This document shows positions 35,048 to 44,489 of a DNA stretch of 64,000 nucleotides, in pieces. Origin of the DNA: CAWBXL01 sp963837365 (GTDB taxonomy: Bacteria; Acidobacteriota; Terriglobia; Terriglobales; Acidobacteriaceae); assembly GCA_963837365.1 (NCBI GenBank), contig CAWIMW010000012.1, positions 210,306 to 274,305 on the forward strand, given 5' to 3'. Each line of letters begins with the position of its first letter. The first letter of the stretch is position 1. The notes under the pieces are model-generated. The model worked only from the letters and a program-made list of their open reading frames with translations. It did not search any database and had not been told where the DNA came from. The position numbers and the translations under genes are program-made.

Positions 35048-36568
35048 ATGACCCCAATCGCTCCCGATACTGTCGAGGCAAAGTCTCCCACTACCAAGGC
35101 GGATGTTGTACCCAATTACGTCAACGGGCAATGGTGCGCGGCCTCCACAAACGAATTTCAAGAAGTGCTCAATCCGGCGACACAACAGGTTTTGGCGCGG
35201 ACACCATTGTCGAGTGCTGCCGATGTTGACGCAGCAGTGCAGGCCGCAGCTGCCGCTTGTCCGGAGTGGCGTCGAACGCCCGCCGAAGACCGCATCCAGC
35301 CGCTGTTCAAACTGAAGCAGCTGATGGAAGACCACATTGACGATTTTGGCCGTTTCATCACCCAAGAAAACGGAAAGACTTTTGCAGAGGCCAAAGGGGA
35401 AATGCGCCGCGCCATTGAGAACGTAGAGGTTGCGTGCGGAATTCCCACCATGATGCAGGGCTACAACCTGGAAGATGTGGCCCGCGGCATTGACGAAATC
35501 ATGATCCGCCAGCCGCTGGGAGTGGTGGCCGCGATTACACCTTTTAATTTTCCGGGGATGATTCCCTTCTGGTTTCTGCCTTACGCAATTGCCTGCGGGA
35601 ACACTTTTATCTTGAAGCCATCCGAGCGCGTCCCCTTGACTATGAAGTTCGCCTTCGAACTTCTGGAGAGGACCGGTTTACCGAAAGGGGTAGTGAATCT
35701 GGTCAACGGCGGAAAGACCGTGGTGGATGCTCTGCTTGATCACCCCAAAATTCGCGCGATCAGCTTTGTCGGCTCTACTCCGATCGCAAGGTATGTATAC
35801 TCGCGCGCGGCCGCCAACGGCAAGCGGGCACAGTGTCAGGGCGGAGCGAAGAACCATGTCATTGTTCTTCCCGATGCAGATATGACCATGGCAACGCAAA
35901 TTATCAGCGACAGCGCGTTTGGTTGCGCCGGGCAGCGCTGCCTGGCGGTCTCGGTTGCGGTAACGATTGGAGAAGCACAAAAAACATTCCGCGACTCAAT
36001 CGCCGACGCTGCAACGAAACTTCGTGTTGGCAATGGGTTGGAAGAAGGCATCCAGATGGGACCGGTCGTCACGCCGCAAAGCCGGACGCGGATTGAGTCT
36101 TTGATCGGCGTCGGTGAAAAAGAAGGTGCAAAGGTCTTAGTGGATGGCCGTAACCCAAACATCCAGAAATACGAATCCGGGAACTTCCTGAAGCCAACAA
36201 TCCTGGATGGTCTTCCTGCAAACAGCCAATTGGCTGACACCGAGATCTTCGGGCCAGTCCTGAGCTTAGTTCACGCCAACGACATGGAGGACGCTCTGGC
36301 CTTCCTCGATCGTAGCGCATACGGAAACCAGGCATCGCTGTTCACTTCCAGCGGATCTGCGGCGCGGCGCTTCCGCTATGAAGCTCCGGCCGGCAACATT
36401 GGCATCAACATTGGCGTGGCTGCGCCGATGGCCTACTTCCCTTTCAGCGGATGGAAAAATAGCTTTTTCGGAGATCTTCACGGCCAGGGACGGGACGGAG
36501 TTGAGTTCTATACTGATAAGAAAGTTGTGGTGGAACGCTGGGCGCGGGAGCACTCGCGCAAGTTTTAG
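35048..36568 (+). CDS. mmsA: CoA-acylating methylmalonate-semialdehyde dehydrogenase
   Basis: 506 aa, aldehyde dehydrogenase superfamily. It should convert malonate or methylmalonate semialdehyde to acetyl- or propionyl-CoA with NAD. Family features are TPFNFPGMIPFWFLPYAIACGN, FVGSTPIARYVY, QGGAKNHVIVLPDADM and catalytic C298 in GCAGQRCLAV; the tail FPFSGWKNSFFGDLHGQG is typical of MmsA/IolA. AGGAGG at 35035-35040 places the start at ATG 35048. It is divergent from the omega-aminotransferase whose product it could use. Confidence 0.92.
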   Translation: MTPIAPDTVEAKSPTTKADVVPNYVNGQWCAASTNEFQEVLNPATQQVLARTPLSSAADVDAAVQAAAAACPEWRRTPAEDRIQPLFKLKQLMEDHIDDFGRFITQENGKTFAEAKGEMRRAIENVEVACGIPTMMQGYNLEDVARGIDEIMIRQPLGVVAAITPFNFPGMIPFWFLPYAIACGNTFILKPSERVPLTMKFAFELLERTGLPKGVVNLVNGGKTVVDALLDHPKIRAISFVGSTPIARYVYSRAAANGKRAQCQGGAKNHVIVLPDADMTMATQIISDSAFGCAGQRCLAVSVAVTIGEAQKTFRDSIADAATKLRVGNGLEEGIQMGPVVTPQSRTRIESLIGVGEKEGAKVLVDGRNPNIQKYESGNFLKPTILDGLPANSQLADTEIFGPVLSLVHANDMEDALAFLDRSAYGNQASLFTSSGSAARRFRYEAPAGNIGINIGVAAPMAYFPFSGWKNSFFGDLHGQGRDGVEFYTDKKVVVERWAREHSRKF

Positions 36569-36589
36569 ACGGCGATTGAGTTCCCGGCT

Positions 36590-37080
36590 ATTGAAAGCGG
36601 TAACCCGGCTTGAGTTCGCAACGAAAGATGTTGGTTTTCTCGCTGTCCGATCTTGAATTGCAATTTGCCCAACTCAGGGAAAGATCAGGGCCCAGCGGAT
36701 AAATGATCGTTTCGCCGTCAGTATCTGCCTCCAGGCAGACCCCTTCCGCTTCTGCCGGCAAGGTGAAATTCATGGCCGAACAAAATATGCGCTTTCGCAG
36801 TGATTGTCGGGCTGGGCTGGGGGAAATCACCGGACTCAATTTCTTGTGAAAGGACACGGACCGGCAACGCAAGATACTCGCGCATTCTGAAATTCATTGG
36901 CTGTCCTTGCATCCAATGTGATCGAACCCGAAGCGGCTCTCCATTTTCCATCTGGTGAACAGGGAGGCTTGCCGCTGCACGGCACATTGCCCGTATTTTT
37001 CACTTCAAATGTCTTCGCCGCGGTCCCGACATTTATGGTCCGCTGTGCTTAGTTGGACGCCTGAGGTTGGTTTTCTCCCC
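36590..37080 (-). pseudogene. Remnant of a secreted Ig-like-domain protein
   Basis: On the minus strand the sequence reads, in one frame, INVGTAAKTFEVKNTGNVP, CSPDGKWRAASGSITLDA and NEFQNARVSCVAGPCPFTR, then shifts to SGDFPQPSPTITAKA and again to AMNFTLPAEAEGVCLEAD, ending IIYPLGPDLSLSWANC and KTNIFRCELKPGYRF. I recall this order from acidobacterial secreted proteins of unknown function. Two frameshifts and no visible start make it a broken gene end, perhaps with segments missing. The rest of the 770-base interval up to 37339 holds only the CRP-like site at 37191. Confidence 0.6.
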
Positions 37081-37190
37081 TATCGCTGGGGCAACTACAC
37101 CTGCCGCGGAAGGTGGCCGTCGCGTAATTAAATTCACTCGATTGCAACAGTGGACTATCGAAGTCCCGGCAACCATTTTCCCAAGCCCCA

Positions 37191-37206
37191 TGTGATTAAC
37201 GTCACA
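37191..37206. promoter_or_regulatory. CRP/FNR-like site upstream of the OsmC gene
   Basis: TGTGAT-TAAC-GTCACA, one mismatch from a perfect inverted repeat, 133 bases before ATG 37340. It is the third such site in the window at a similar distance from a start codon. Confidence 0.5.
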
Positions 37207-37339
37207 CCCTGTCGTAATTCAACGCACTGAACGAAATCATAATTACAGACAAACTTAGCTCACGATATTCCCGCCCTCCCCCAAGAGCAGCGTGGATAGC
37301 GTTTATTTTTACCGTTGAAAAGGCACGAAAATTTAGAGA

Positions 37340-37813
37340 ATGGCAGACTCCTATCAGCATCGAGTCGTTGCCTGGTGGTCTTCAGGCAGATCGGGGTTAG
37401 CAAAGGCTGATTCGGCGCCTAACTCCATCCATTTTGCGGCGCCGCCGCAATTCGGTGGCCTGGAAGGCCGATGGACTCCTGAAGATTTGCTACTTTGCGC
37501 CATTGCCAGTTGTTTTGTGACCACGTTTCGCGTACTGGCCGAATACGCAAAGTGGGAATATGCCGATCTCCAGGTGGAAGCGTCTGGGATTGTGAGCAAG
37601 GCTGGTTCTGGTTACAGCTTCCGCCAAATCACTCTACGGCCGCACCTCAAGGTCCTCGCAGAGGCAGAAATTGCCAAGGGACAACAACTTCTGCAAAAAG
37701 CACAAAATCTCTGCCTGGTTTCCCGTGCCATGTCCGTGACGCAGACTTTTGAGCCTGTAGTGGAACTCGCAGGCGCGACGTCAAAGATCACTCCCCTCGA
37801 GTCAACGCACTAG
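37340..37813 (+). CDS. OsmC-family peroxide-reducing protein
   Basis: 157-aa OsmC/Ohr-like protein. The two reactive cysteines sit in the classic places: LLLCAIASCFVTTF (first, near residue 52 or 59) and KAQNLCLVSRAM (second, near 124), with RWTPEDLLL before the first. Such proteins reduce organic hydroperoxides with dithiol help. No signal peptide is present, so it is cytoplasmic. A CRP-like site and an AT-rich promoter region lie upstream, which would fit induction by redox or carbon state. It is a single gene. Confidence 0.85.
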   Translation: MADSYQHRVVAWWSSGRSGLAKADSAPNSIHFAAPPQFGGLEGRWTPEDLLLCAIASCFVTTFRVLAEYAKWEYADLQVEASGIVSKAGSGYSFRQITLRPHLKVLAEAEIAKGQQLLQKAQNLCLVSRAMSVTQTFEPVVELAGATSKITPLESTH

Positions 37814-37985
37814 GCACGGCATAAGCTCGATGATGGATGAGCGTGCCCGGGATCTCGCAGCACCCCCCAATCCCATTTTCATTGACCGTAAATCGCATAT
37901 TAATGAAAATTGAGGAAACGTTTTTGCCGCTCGTGCATTCTTACTAAATATGGATTGTAGTCTCTTGGGATGATCCGCTTGGGAT

Positions 37986-39041
37986 ATGCCTTACCGTTTC
38001 AATCTCGCTTTGATCTGCTTTGTTTTCTTTGGCCTAGGGCTAGTGACGGCTGCTGAAAATAGTCCAACGGCTATTTCCAACCAGTCGGTCAAGCCTGCTA
38101 AGGCGTATCACGATGGCAGCATCCGCGACATTGAGGCGATTGGCAACCGGAACGTGGGCTGTGGACGTGGGCTGGGCAACTGGTACAGCATTGAGTCGCA
38201 GATCAGGATGGGCAAGCAATACGCCATGCAGGTTGAGCAAACCTCGAAGCTCATCACCGATCCGGTGATCACTGAATACGTTAATCGCGTCGGGCAAAAC
38301 TTGGTGCGGAATTCCGATGCCCAGGTTCCGTTCACCATTAAGGTAATTGATTCCGACGACATCAATGCTTTCGCCCTGCCGGGGGGCTTCTTCTTTGTGG
38401 ATTCCGGATTGATCCTGGCCGCGGACAACGAAGCCGAGTTGGCCGGGGTGATGGCGCACGAAATCGGACATGTCGCCGCCTGTCATGCCGCCCGCCAGAA
38501 TACACGCGGCCAACTGATGAATCTTGCCTCGCTCCCACTAATTTTTATTGGCGGGCCCGCCGCTTATGCCGGTTATGAGGCAGCAGGTCTGGCGCTTCCG
38601 CTGACGTTTCTGCACTTCTCCCGCGGGTTTGAGTCGCAGGCCGATTTTCTCGGCGTGGAATATATGTACAAGGCGGGCTATGACCCAGAGGCGCTGACGA
38701 CTTTCTTTGAAAAGGTCGAAGCCCAAGAGAAGCGGAAGCCGGGAACCATCGTCAAAGCTTTCAGTACTCATCCCCAAACCCCTGACCGCATTGACAAAAC
38801 CCAAGATGAGATCAATACCTTGCTTCCTGCCCGGGAGCAATACAAGGTGGACACCTCTGAGTTTCAAAATGTGAAGGCGCGGCTGGCGAAACTCGAGAAC
38901 CGGCATCGTATAGACGACCACAAAGAAAACCGTCCTACATTGCGTCGTACCACGCATTCCAGCGATCATGGAAAGGGCGATGATCGCCCGACTTTGAAGC
39001 GTCGCCCCGAAAACGATTTTTCCTCCTCGGCAACCTCCTAA
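37986..39041 (+). CDS. Exported M48-family metallopeptidase
   Basis: 351 aa with a signal peptide (residues 1-23). The catalytic zinc motif HEIGHVAACH is at about residues 160-169, and the third ligand Glu is in FESQADFLGVEYM; FALPGGFFFVDSGLI is also typical of the BepA/YcaL/LoiP branch. This suggests a periplasmic protease or chaperone for outer-membrane proteins. The C-terminal 55 residues (after ENRHRIDD) are charged and low-complexity, with THSSDHGKGDDRPTLKRR. It stands alone, with no recognised partner. The weak upstream ribosome site leaves the exact start slightly uncertain. Confidence 0.87.
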   Translation: MPYRFNLALICFVFFGLGLVTAAENSPTAISNQSVKPAKAYHDGSIRDIEAIGNRNVGCGRGLGNWYSIESQIRMGKQYAMQVEQTSKLITDPVITEYVNRVGQNLVRNSDAQVPFTIKVIDSDDINAFALPGGFFFVDSGLILAADNEAELAGVMAHEIGHVAACHAARQNTRGQLMNLASLPLIFIGGPAAYAGYEAAGLALPLTFLHFSRGFESQADFLGVEYMYKAGYDPEALTTFFEKVEAQEKRKPGTIVKAFSTHPQTPDRIDKTQDEINTLLPAREQYKVDTSEFQNVKARLAKLENRHRIDDHKENRPTLRRTTHSSDHGKGDDRPTLKRRPENDFSSSATS

Positions 39042-39181
39042 ACAGCCTTAGGCCGATTATTCCGTCCAGTAAGGTTGCACCTGTAGTCACCTCTTGGATT
39101 GCAAAGCTTATTAGCGACTGCGACATGGGTCCGGCATTCTAAGGGATACCATTCTGATATCTTCCCGTTGCTCTGCGGCGG

Positions 39182-39193
39182 GTAAACGTTTAC
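39182..39193. promoter_or_regulatory. LacI-type operator-like palindrome upstream of GH51
   Basis: GTAAACGTTTAC is a perfect 12-bp palindrome with the AAACGTTT core typical of LacI-family sites, 69 bases before ATG 39262, placed where a repressor would overlap the promoter. Confidence 0.5.
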
Positions 39194-39261
39194 TATTTGG
39201 CACGCATATGGCTGGAAGGTTCTAAAGCCTTAGACGACTTTGCAGAGGAGGAAACATCAAA

Positions 39262-40887
39262 ATGAATTCTAAGAGCCGCAGAGAATTTTTATCTCAAGTT
39301 GCCCATGCCGGTATGACCTGGGGAGCCAGCCTGGTTTGTGGCCGATTCTTGTCCGCGCAAACTCCTCCGTTGAATACCGATGCAGTCACTCATATCTATG
39401 TGGACTCCCGCCGCGTGATCGCACCTCTTGACCGCAATTTGTTCGGCTCGTTCCTTGAGCACCTCGGCCGTGCCATATACGAAGGCATTTATGATCCCGG
39501 CTCAAAGTTGTCGGACACGAACGGCTTTCGCAAAGATGTGATGGAGGAAATCCGGCAGTTGGGCGTTCCTATTATTCGCTATCCTGGCGGTAACTTTGTT
39601 TCGGGCTACAACTGGCTGGATGGCGTCGGCCCCAAAGAGAGTCGGCCCCACGTTCTGGACAAAGCATGGAACTCGCTCAACACTAATCAGTTTGGCACGA
39701 ACGAGTTTATGGCGTGGTGCAAAATGGCCGGGACCGAGCCGCTGATGGGCTTAAACTTCGGCACCGGAACTGCCGAAGAAGCTGCGGCCTTGGTCGAGTA
39801 CTGCAATGTCGAAAAGGGTACGAAGTGGAGCGAACTACGCCGCAAACACGGCTACACAAATCCCTATAACGTCCAGAGATGGTGCCTGGGCAATGAAATG
39901 GATGGCCCCTGGCAAATTGGGCACATGACCGCCACCGAGTACGGCATGAAAGCGCAGGACGCAGCGCGGCAAATGCGGGCCGTCGATCCCTCCCTCAAAC
40001 TGATTGCCTGCGGGTCAAGCGGGCCAGGAATGCCCACCTACCTGGAATGGGACCGCGAAGTGCTCGAGCAGTGTTATGAGTATGTGGATGCACTCTCGCT
40101 GCATCGCTATATCGGGAACACGAAAGAGGAAACTGGTGGCGACAGTTCTAAGTTCCTGGCCATGAATCTGAGCCTGGAAAAGCAGATTATGGAAACCATC
40201 GCAGTCTGCGATCTGGTGCAAGGCCACAAGCGTTCGCCGAAGAAATTATGGCTCTCCTTTGATGAGTGGAACGTCTGGTACAGGGAACGCCAGGGGGATG
40301 CAGTCAATGGTCACGGCAAAGAGGCGCCGCACCTTTTGGAGGAGATCTACAACCTTGAAGACGCCCTGCTGGTCGGAGGGCTTCTCAACAGCCTGATGCG
40401 TCACGCCGACCGTGTGAAGCTCGCATGTCTGGCGCAGTTGGTGAACGTCATCGCGCCAATCATGACAAACGCGAATGGCCTGTTCCGTCAAACCATCTAC
40501 TACCCTTATAGCTGGGCCCTGCAATTTGGCCGTGGAACGGTCCTTGACGTTCTCGTGCAATCCCCAACTTATGAAGTTGCGGACATGGGACAGGTGGGTT
40601 ATCTGGACGTGGCCGCGACCACCGATCCCCAGGACGGCAAAACCAGCATGTTCATTCTGAATCGCGACCTGGCAAAAGCACATACCGTGGAAATCAACTG
40701 GGACAAAGCGCCGGGCAGCGTGCTGTCATCCATAGTACTGACGGGCAATGATTTGAAAGCGGTCAACGGGTTCGACGCGCCAAAGCGGGTTGCGCCACAA
40801 ACGGCGGACAAACCTTCGACTTCCGGAAATCGCACCAAGTTTGAAGTCCCGGCCCGCTCATACAGCGTAATCCAGTGGGGTGCTTGA
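39262..40887 (+). CDS. GH51 alpha-L-arabinofuranosidase (first copy)
   Basis: 541 aa. The Tat signal SRREFLSQVAHAG starts at residue 4, so it is exported folded. GH51 barrel: FGSFLEHLGRAIYEGIYDP, PIIRYPGGNFVSGYNW, acid/base E212 in LGNEMDGPW and nucleophile E335 in SFDEWNVWY; the beta-sandwich tail ends ARSYSVIQWGA. It removes arabinose branches from arabinoxylan or arabinan. GAGGAGGAAA lies upstream of the ATG. The stop shares one base with the ATG of the second GH51 gene (TGATG), so the two are a translationally coupled operon. Confidence 0.92.
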   Translation: MNSKSRREFLSQVAHAGMTWGASLVCGRFLSAQTPPLNTDAVTHIYVDSRRVIAPLDRNLFGSFLEHLGRAIYEGIYDPGSKLSDTNGFRKDVMEEIRQLGVPIIRYPGGNFVSGYNWLDGVGPKESRPHVLDKAWNSLNTNQFGTNEFMAWCKMAGTEPLMGLNFGTGTAEEAAALVEYCNVEKGTKWSELRRKHGYTNPYNVQRWCLGNEMDGPWQIGHMTATEYGMKAQDAARQMRAVDPSLKLIACGSSGPGMPTYLEWDREVLEQCYEYVDALSLHRYIGNTKEETGGDSSKFLAMNLSLEKQIMETIAVCDLVQGHKRSPKKLWLSFDEWNVWYRERQGDAVNGHGKEAPHLLEEIYNLEDALLVGGLLNSLMRHADRVKLACLAQLVNVIAPIMTNANGLFRQTIYYPYSWALQFGRGTVLDVLVQSPTYEVADMGQVGYLDVAATTDPQDGKTSMFILNRDLAKAHTVEINWDKAPGSVLSSIVLTGNDLKAVNGFDAPKRVAPQTADKPSTSGNRTKFEVPARSYSVIQWGA

Positions 40888-42515
40888 TGATCGGGCGCCG
40901 CCGGTTTCTTCGCAATAGCATGATGGGGGCGGGGGCATTGGCTTTGGCGCGCTCCGCACCCTACATGTTTGGATTTGAGTCCCCGGGAGCTGATTCGCGG
41001 ATAGAAATCCTGCTGAACGAACCTCTAGGCACAATTTCACCCGACATCTACGGGCATTTCACCGAGCACCTGGGCCGCGTAGTCTATGACGGAATTTGGG
41101 TCGGCGAAAATTCCAAAGTGCCAAACATTAATGGACTGCGGAAAGAGCTCGTGGAAGAGATGCGCAAGATTAAAGCACCCGTGGTCCGCTATCCGGGTGG
41201 GTGCTTTGCCGACAGCTATGACTGGCACGACGGCATTGGGCCGCTGGACAGGCGCCCCAGCCGCTCTAATTTCTGGTCGGGAAAGGAGACCAACCGTTTT
41301 GGGACAAATGAATTTGTGCAATTTTGCAAACTCATCGGCGCCCAACCCTATCTCGCAGCCAATGTTCGCAGCCTGACCGCGAAAGATTTCTATCGCTGGG
41401 TGGAGTATTGCAACTCGCCTGCCGGTATTACTTCGCTCGCTGACGAACGCGCAGCGGCGGGATTTCCGGAGCCGTTCCACGTGCATTATTGGGGGGTCGG
41501 AAATGAAGCCTGGGGTTGCGGCGGCAACTTCACTGCACAGGAATATGCAGTTGAGTTCCGCCGGTTCATCACCTGGGTGCCCGGCTTCGGGGAAAAGCTG
41601 GATTTTATCGCCGCAGGCCCGAGTGATTTCAGCTGGGATTGGACACGGGGTTTCCTGGAAGAAATTGTCCGCAAAAGTAAGGACCAGTTGAAATCAATCT
41701 ATGGACTCGCTTTGCACTACTACACCTGGAACCTCAGCCGCGGCCGCACCAATGACTGGGACGAAGGCAAGGGTGATGCTCTCAAGTTCGATGTCGTGGA
41801 CTGGTATGAGCTTTTGCGCCAAGGTGACGTGATGGAATCTCTCGTCACCGGCCATTGGCAAATCATGGGAGAGTACGATCGTGAGCATCATATAAAGTTG
41901 GTCGTGGATGAATGGGGCGCTTGGTATAAGCCTGGCAGCGAGATGACTCCCGGGGATGCACTCGAGCAGACTCCTACGCTGCGTGATGCACTGCTTGCCG
42001 GATTGACACTAGATACATTCAACCGGCATCCGGAAAAAGTGACGATGGCAAACTCCGCCCAGCTGATCAACTGCCTGAACAGTTTGTATCTCTCGCACGA
42101 AGACAAATTTTGCGTCACCCCCATTGGGCATGTGTTTGGCATGTATGCAGCACATCAGGGTGGAACGTCATTGCGTACGATTTTTTTGGCCCCGAATGTC
42201 AGCTATGACCGGGATGGTAAGCCGGCCTCTTTCTGGGGACTCAAGGGCTCCGCTTCCCTTCACGGCAAGGAACTGACTTTGACGGTGGTGAATCCTCACG
42301 CCAGTGAAGCTCGGGAAACGGAGATCGCCATTCGCGGAGCCAGTCTAAAGTCAGGGACGGCGACGGTACTTACAAATTTTGATATTCATGCGCACAACTC
42401 ATTTGAGGATCGAGAGCTGGTAAAACCACAAACCAAAACACTTGAATTTAAAGGAGCGGTTCGATACACGTTTCCTCCTGCTTCCGTCACTAAACTGACA
42501 TTGAGTTTGACTTGA
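40887..42515 (+). CDS. GH51 alpha-L-arabinofuranosidase (second copy)
   Basis: 542 aa with its own Tat signal (GRRRFLRNSMMGAGALAL). GH51 signatures: YGHFTEHLGRVVYDGIWVG, VVRYPGGCFADSYDWHDG, acid/base E207 in VGNEAWGCGGN and nucleophile E342 in VVDEWGAWYK. It is clearly homologous to but diverged from the first copy, so different substrates (for example arabinan versus arabinoxylan linkages) are likely. GGGGTG just inside the upstream gene supports ATG 40887. Confidence 0.92.
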   Translation: MIGRRRFLRNSMMGAGALALARSAPYMFGFESPGADSRIEILLNEPLGTISPDIYGHFTEHLGRVVYDGIWVGENSKVPNINGLRKELVEEMRKIKAPVVRYPGGCFADSYDWHDGIGPLDRRPSRSNFWSGKETNRFGTNEFVQFCKLIGAQPYLAANVRSLTAKDFYRWVEYCNSPAGITSLADERAAAGFPEPFHVHYWGVGNEAWGCGGNFTAQEYAVEFRRFITWVPGFGEKLDFIAAGPSDFSWDWTRGFLEEIVRKSKDQLKSIYGLALHYYTWNLSRGRTNDWDEGKGDALKFDVVDWYELLRQGDVMESLVTGHWQIMGEYDREHHIKLVVDEWGAWYKPGSEMTPGDALEQTPTLRDALLAGLTLDTFNRHPEKVTMANSAQLINCLNSLYLSHEDKFCVTPIGHVFGMYAAHQGGTSLRTIFLAPNVSYDRDGKPASFWGLKGSASLHGKELTLTVVNPHASEARETEIAIRGASLKSGTATVLTNFDIHAHNSFEDRELVKPQTKTLEFKGAVRYTFPPASVTKLTLSLT

Positions 42516-42707
42516 CCGCCACCCGTCGACTTGGTACAGCAAATGCGTTTCTACCCCGTCAATTGGACTCACAAGATTGCGGCTAGGTATTCCAAATGTT
42601 TGTTCCACAGATCAAAATACAGCTCTTGTCAGAAACCAGCGCCGCACTCCCCTTTTGGGATGATAGGCTGTCACTCATAGTTCCGAATTCACGAAGGTTG
42701 ATGCCAA

Positions 42708-44390
42708 ATGCGTAAAATCGCAACCATCTTGATTTGCATGGCTCTATTGCAGGTGGCAGGACAGACCCAGGCAAAGAGTCCCGTGGCGATCCATGTTGAT
42801 CTGGCGGCCACAAAAGGGCCTTACAAGCCAATCTATAGCTGGTTTGGGTATGACGAGTCGAACTACACAACCATGAAATACGGTCGTCAACTGCTCACCG
42901 AGTTGCATGATCTAAGCCCAGCTCCGGTGTACATACGCGCCCATCATTTACTGACCACCGGCGATGGCATACCTGAACTGAAGTGGAGTTCGTCTAACGT
43001 CTTCTCGCTCGATGCACAGGGCAAGCCTGTGTACGATTTCACCATCACCGACCAGACATTCGACGCATGGCTGAAAGCGGGAGTACGTCCCATGGTCGAG
43101 TTCGGGTTTATGCCCAAGGATCTGGCCGCCACCCTTGCCGGTGTGGACACATATCAAGTCCATTTCCCGGGCAATGTTCTATCAGGATCAGTCAACAATC
43201 CACCCAAGGACTATGCGACGTGGGGTGAATTGGTCCGCAAATATACGGAACACCTGGTCCAAAGATATGGAAAAGAACGAGCCAGCACTTGGTACTGGGA
43301 GATTTGGAACGAACCGGACATCGCCTATTGGCATGGGACTCCTGAGGAGTACAACAAACTCTACGACTATGCGGTCGCGGGGATTCGAAAAGTGTTGCCC
43401 AATGCCATCGTAGGCGGCCCTGCAAGCACTGGGCCGGTATCGGAAAAAGCAGTTTTGTTTCTGAAGAATTTCCTGAAGCATGTCGCAAGTGACAAGAGCG
43501 CAGCAGACGGGAAAACAATTCCCCTGGATTTCATCTCATTCCACCCGAAGGGTTCACCTGTGATGGTGGATGGACATGTGAGAATGGGGTTGTCGCACGA
43601 ACTGCACGCAGCCGAAACCGGATTTCAGACGGTCGCACAATTCCCTAGGTTCAAAAACACTCCAATCATTCTCAGCGAAGCAGACCCTGAAGGCTGCGCG
43701 GCATGCTCGGCAAAGGTCAATCCTGCTAACAATTATCGCAATGGCACACTTTATCCTGCTTATACGGCCGTAGCCTTCAAATCGCTTTTCGATTTGCAGG
43801 ATCGCAATAAGGTCAACCTGATCTCCATGCTGACCTGGGCGTTTGAGTTTGAAGGCCACGATTATTTTGAAGGATTTCGCACACTGGCAACCAACGGCGT
43901 TGACAAGCCGGTATTGAACGTTTTCCGTATGGCCGGGCTGATGTCAGGTGACCGAGTAAGTACCACGAGCACGGCACAAGTCCCGTTAGAGGATATCCTG
44001 CAAAGCGGGGTCCGTGGGACACCGGACATTGACGCATTTGCCACAAAAGCAGCACATGAAGCGGCCGTCTTACTCTGGAATTACCATGATGACGATGTTC
44101 CCGCAGAAGGTGCGGAGGTTCACGTGACGGTGACTGGAATTCCGGCAGGTATCCGTCGGGTGCTGCTACTCCATTACCGTATCGACGAAAACCACAGCAA
44201 TTCGTACACCGTGTGGAAGGCGATGGGCTCGCCGCAGAGCCCGACTGAAGAACAATACTCGAAATTGAGAGCTGCGGGACAACTGGAATTACTCGAATCT
44301 CCCCGTTGGTTGGATGTGAAAGACGGCAAAGCAACGGTTTCTACTGATCTTCCACGCCAGGCCACATCGCTCCTGCAATTGAAATGGTAG
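42708..44390 (+). CDS. GH39 beta-xylosidase
   Basis: 560 aa with a Sec signal peptide (residues 1-22). GH39 barrel with IYSWFGYDESNYTTM, acid/base E202 in WEIWNEPDIAYW and nucleophile E324 in ILSEADPEGC. It trims xylose from the non-reducing ends of xylo-oligosaccharides, the step after GH10, GH67 and GH51. The C-terminal half continues as beta-sandwich (VLLWNYHDDDVPAEG). The gene is 192 bases after the GH51 pair on the same strand; nothing stands out in that gap. Confidence 0.88.
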   Translation: MRKIATILICMALLQVAGQTQAKSPVAIHVDLAATKGPYKPIYSWFGYDESNYTTMKYGRQLLTELHDLSPAPVYIRAHHLLTTGDGIPELKWSSSNVFSLDAQGKPVYDFTITDQTFDAWLKAGVRPMVEFGFMPKDLAATLAGVDTYQVHFPGNVLSGSVNNPPKDYATWGELVRKYTEHLVQRYGKERASTWYWEIWNEPDIAYWHGTPEEYNKLYDYAVAGIRKVLPNAIVGGPASTGPVSEKAVLFLKNFLKHVASDKSAADGKTIPLDFISFHPKGSPVMVDGHVRMGLSHELHAAETGFQTVAQFPRFKNTPIILSEADPEGCAACSAKVNPANNYRNGTLYPAYTAVAFKSLFDLQDRNKVNLISMLTWAFEFEGHDYFEGFRTLATNGVDKPVLNVFRMAGLMSGDRVSTTSTAQVPLEDILQSGVRGTPDIDAFATKAAHEAAVLLWNYHDDDVPAEGAEVHVTVTGIPAGIRRVLLLHYRIDENHSNSYTVWKAMGSPQSPTEEQYSKLRAAGQLELLESPRWLDVKDGKATVSTDLPRQATSLLQLKW

Positions 44391-44400
44391 AACGTTCTAC
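44387..44400. promoter_or_regulatory. 14-bp palindrome over the GH39 stop codon
   Basis: GTAGAACGTTCTAC is perfectly self-complementary and includes the stop codon TAG. Without a loop it is more like a protein-binding palindrome than a terminator, but its place at a gene end gives no clear role. Confidence 0.3.
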
Positions 44401-44489
44401 AAGTGAAAGATCGTATAACCAGACGCATGTAACAAGCTGAACGTCCCGCATAAATTACGACCGCCCGGCCGCTCATGAATCATCCAGAT

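Noticed and set aside
36588..36872. An intact 94-aa minus-strand gene after mmsA
   Set aside because: It is only one frame of a longer broken gene; the neighbouring frames continue its homology.
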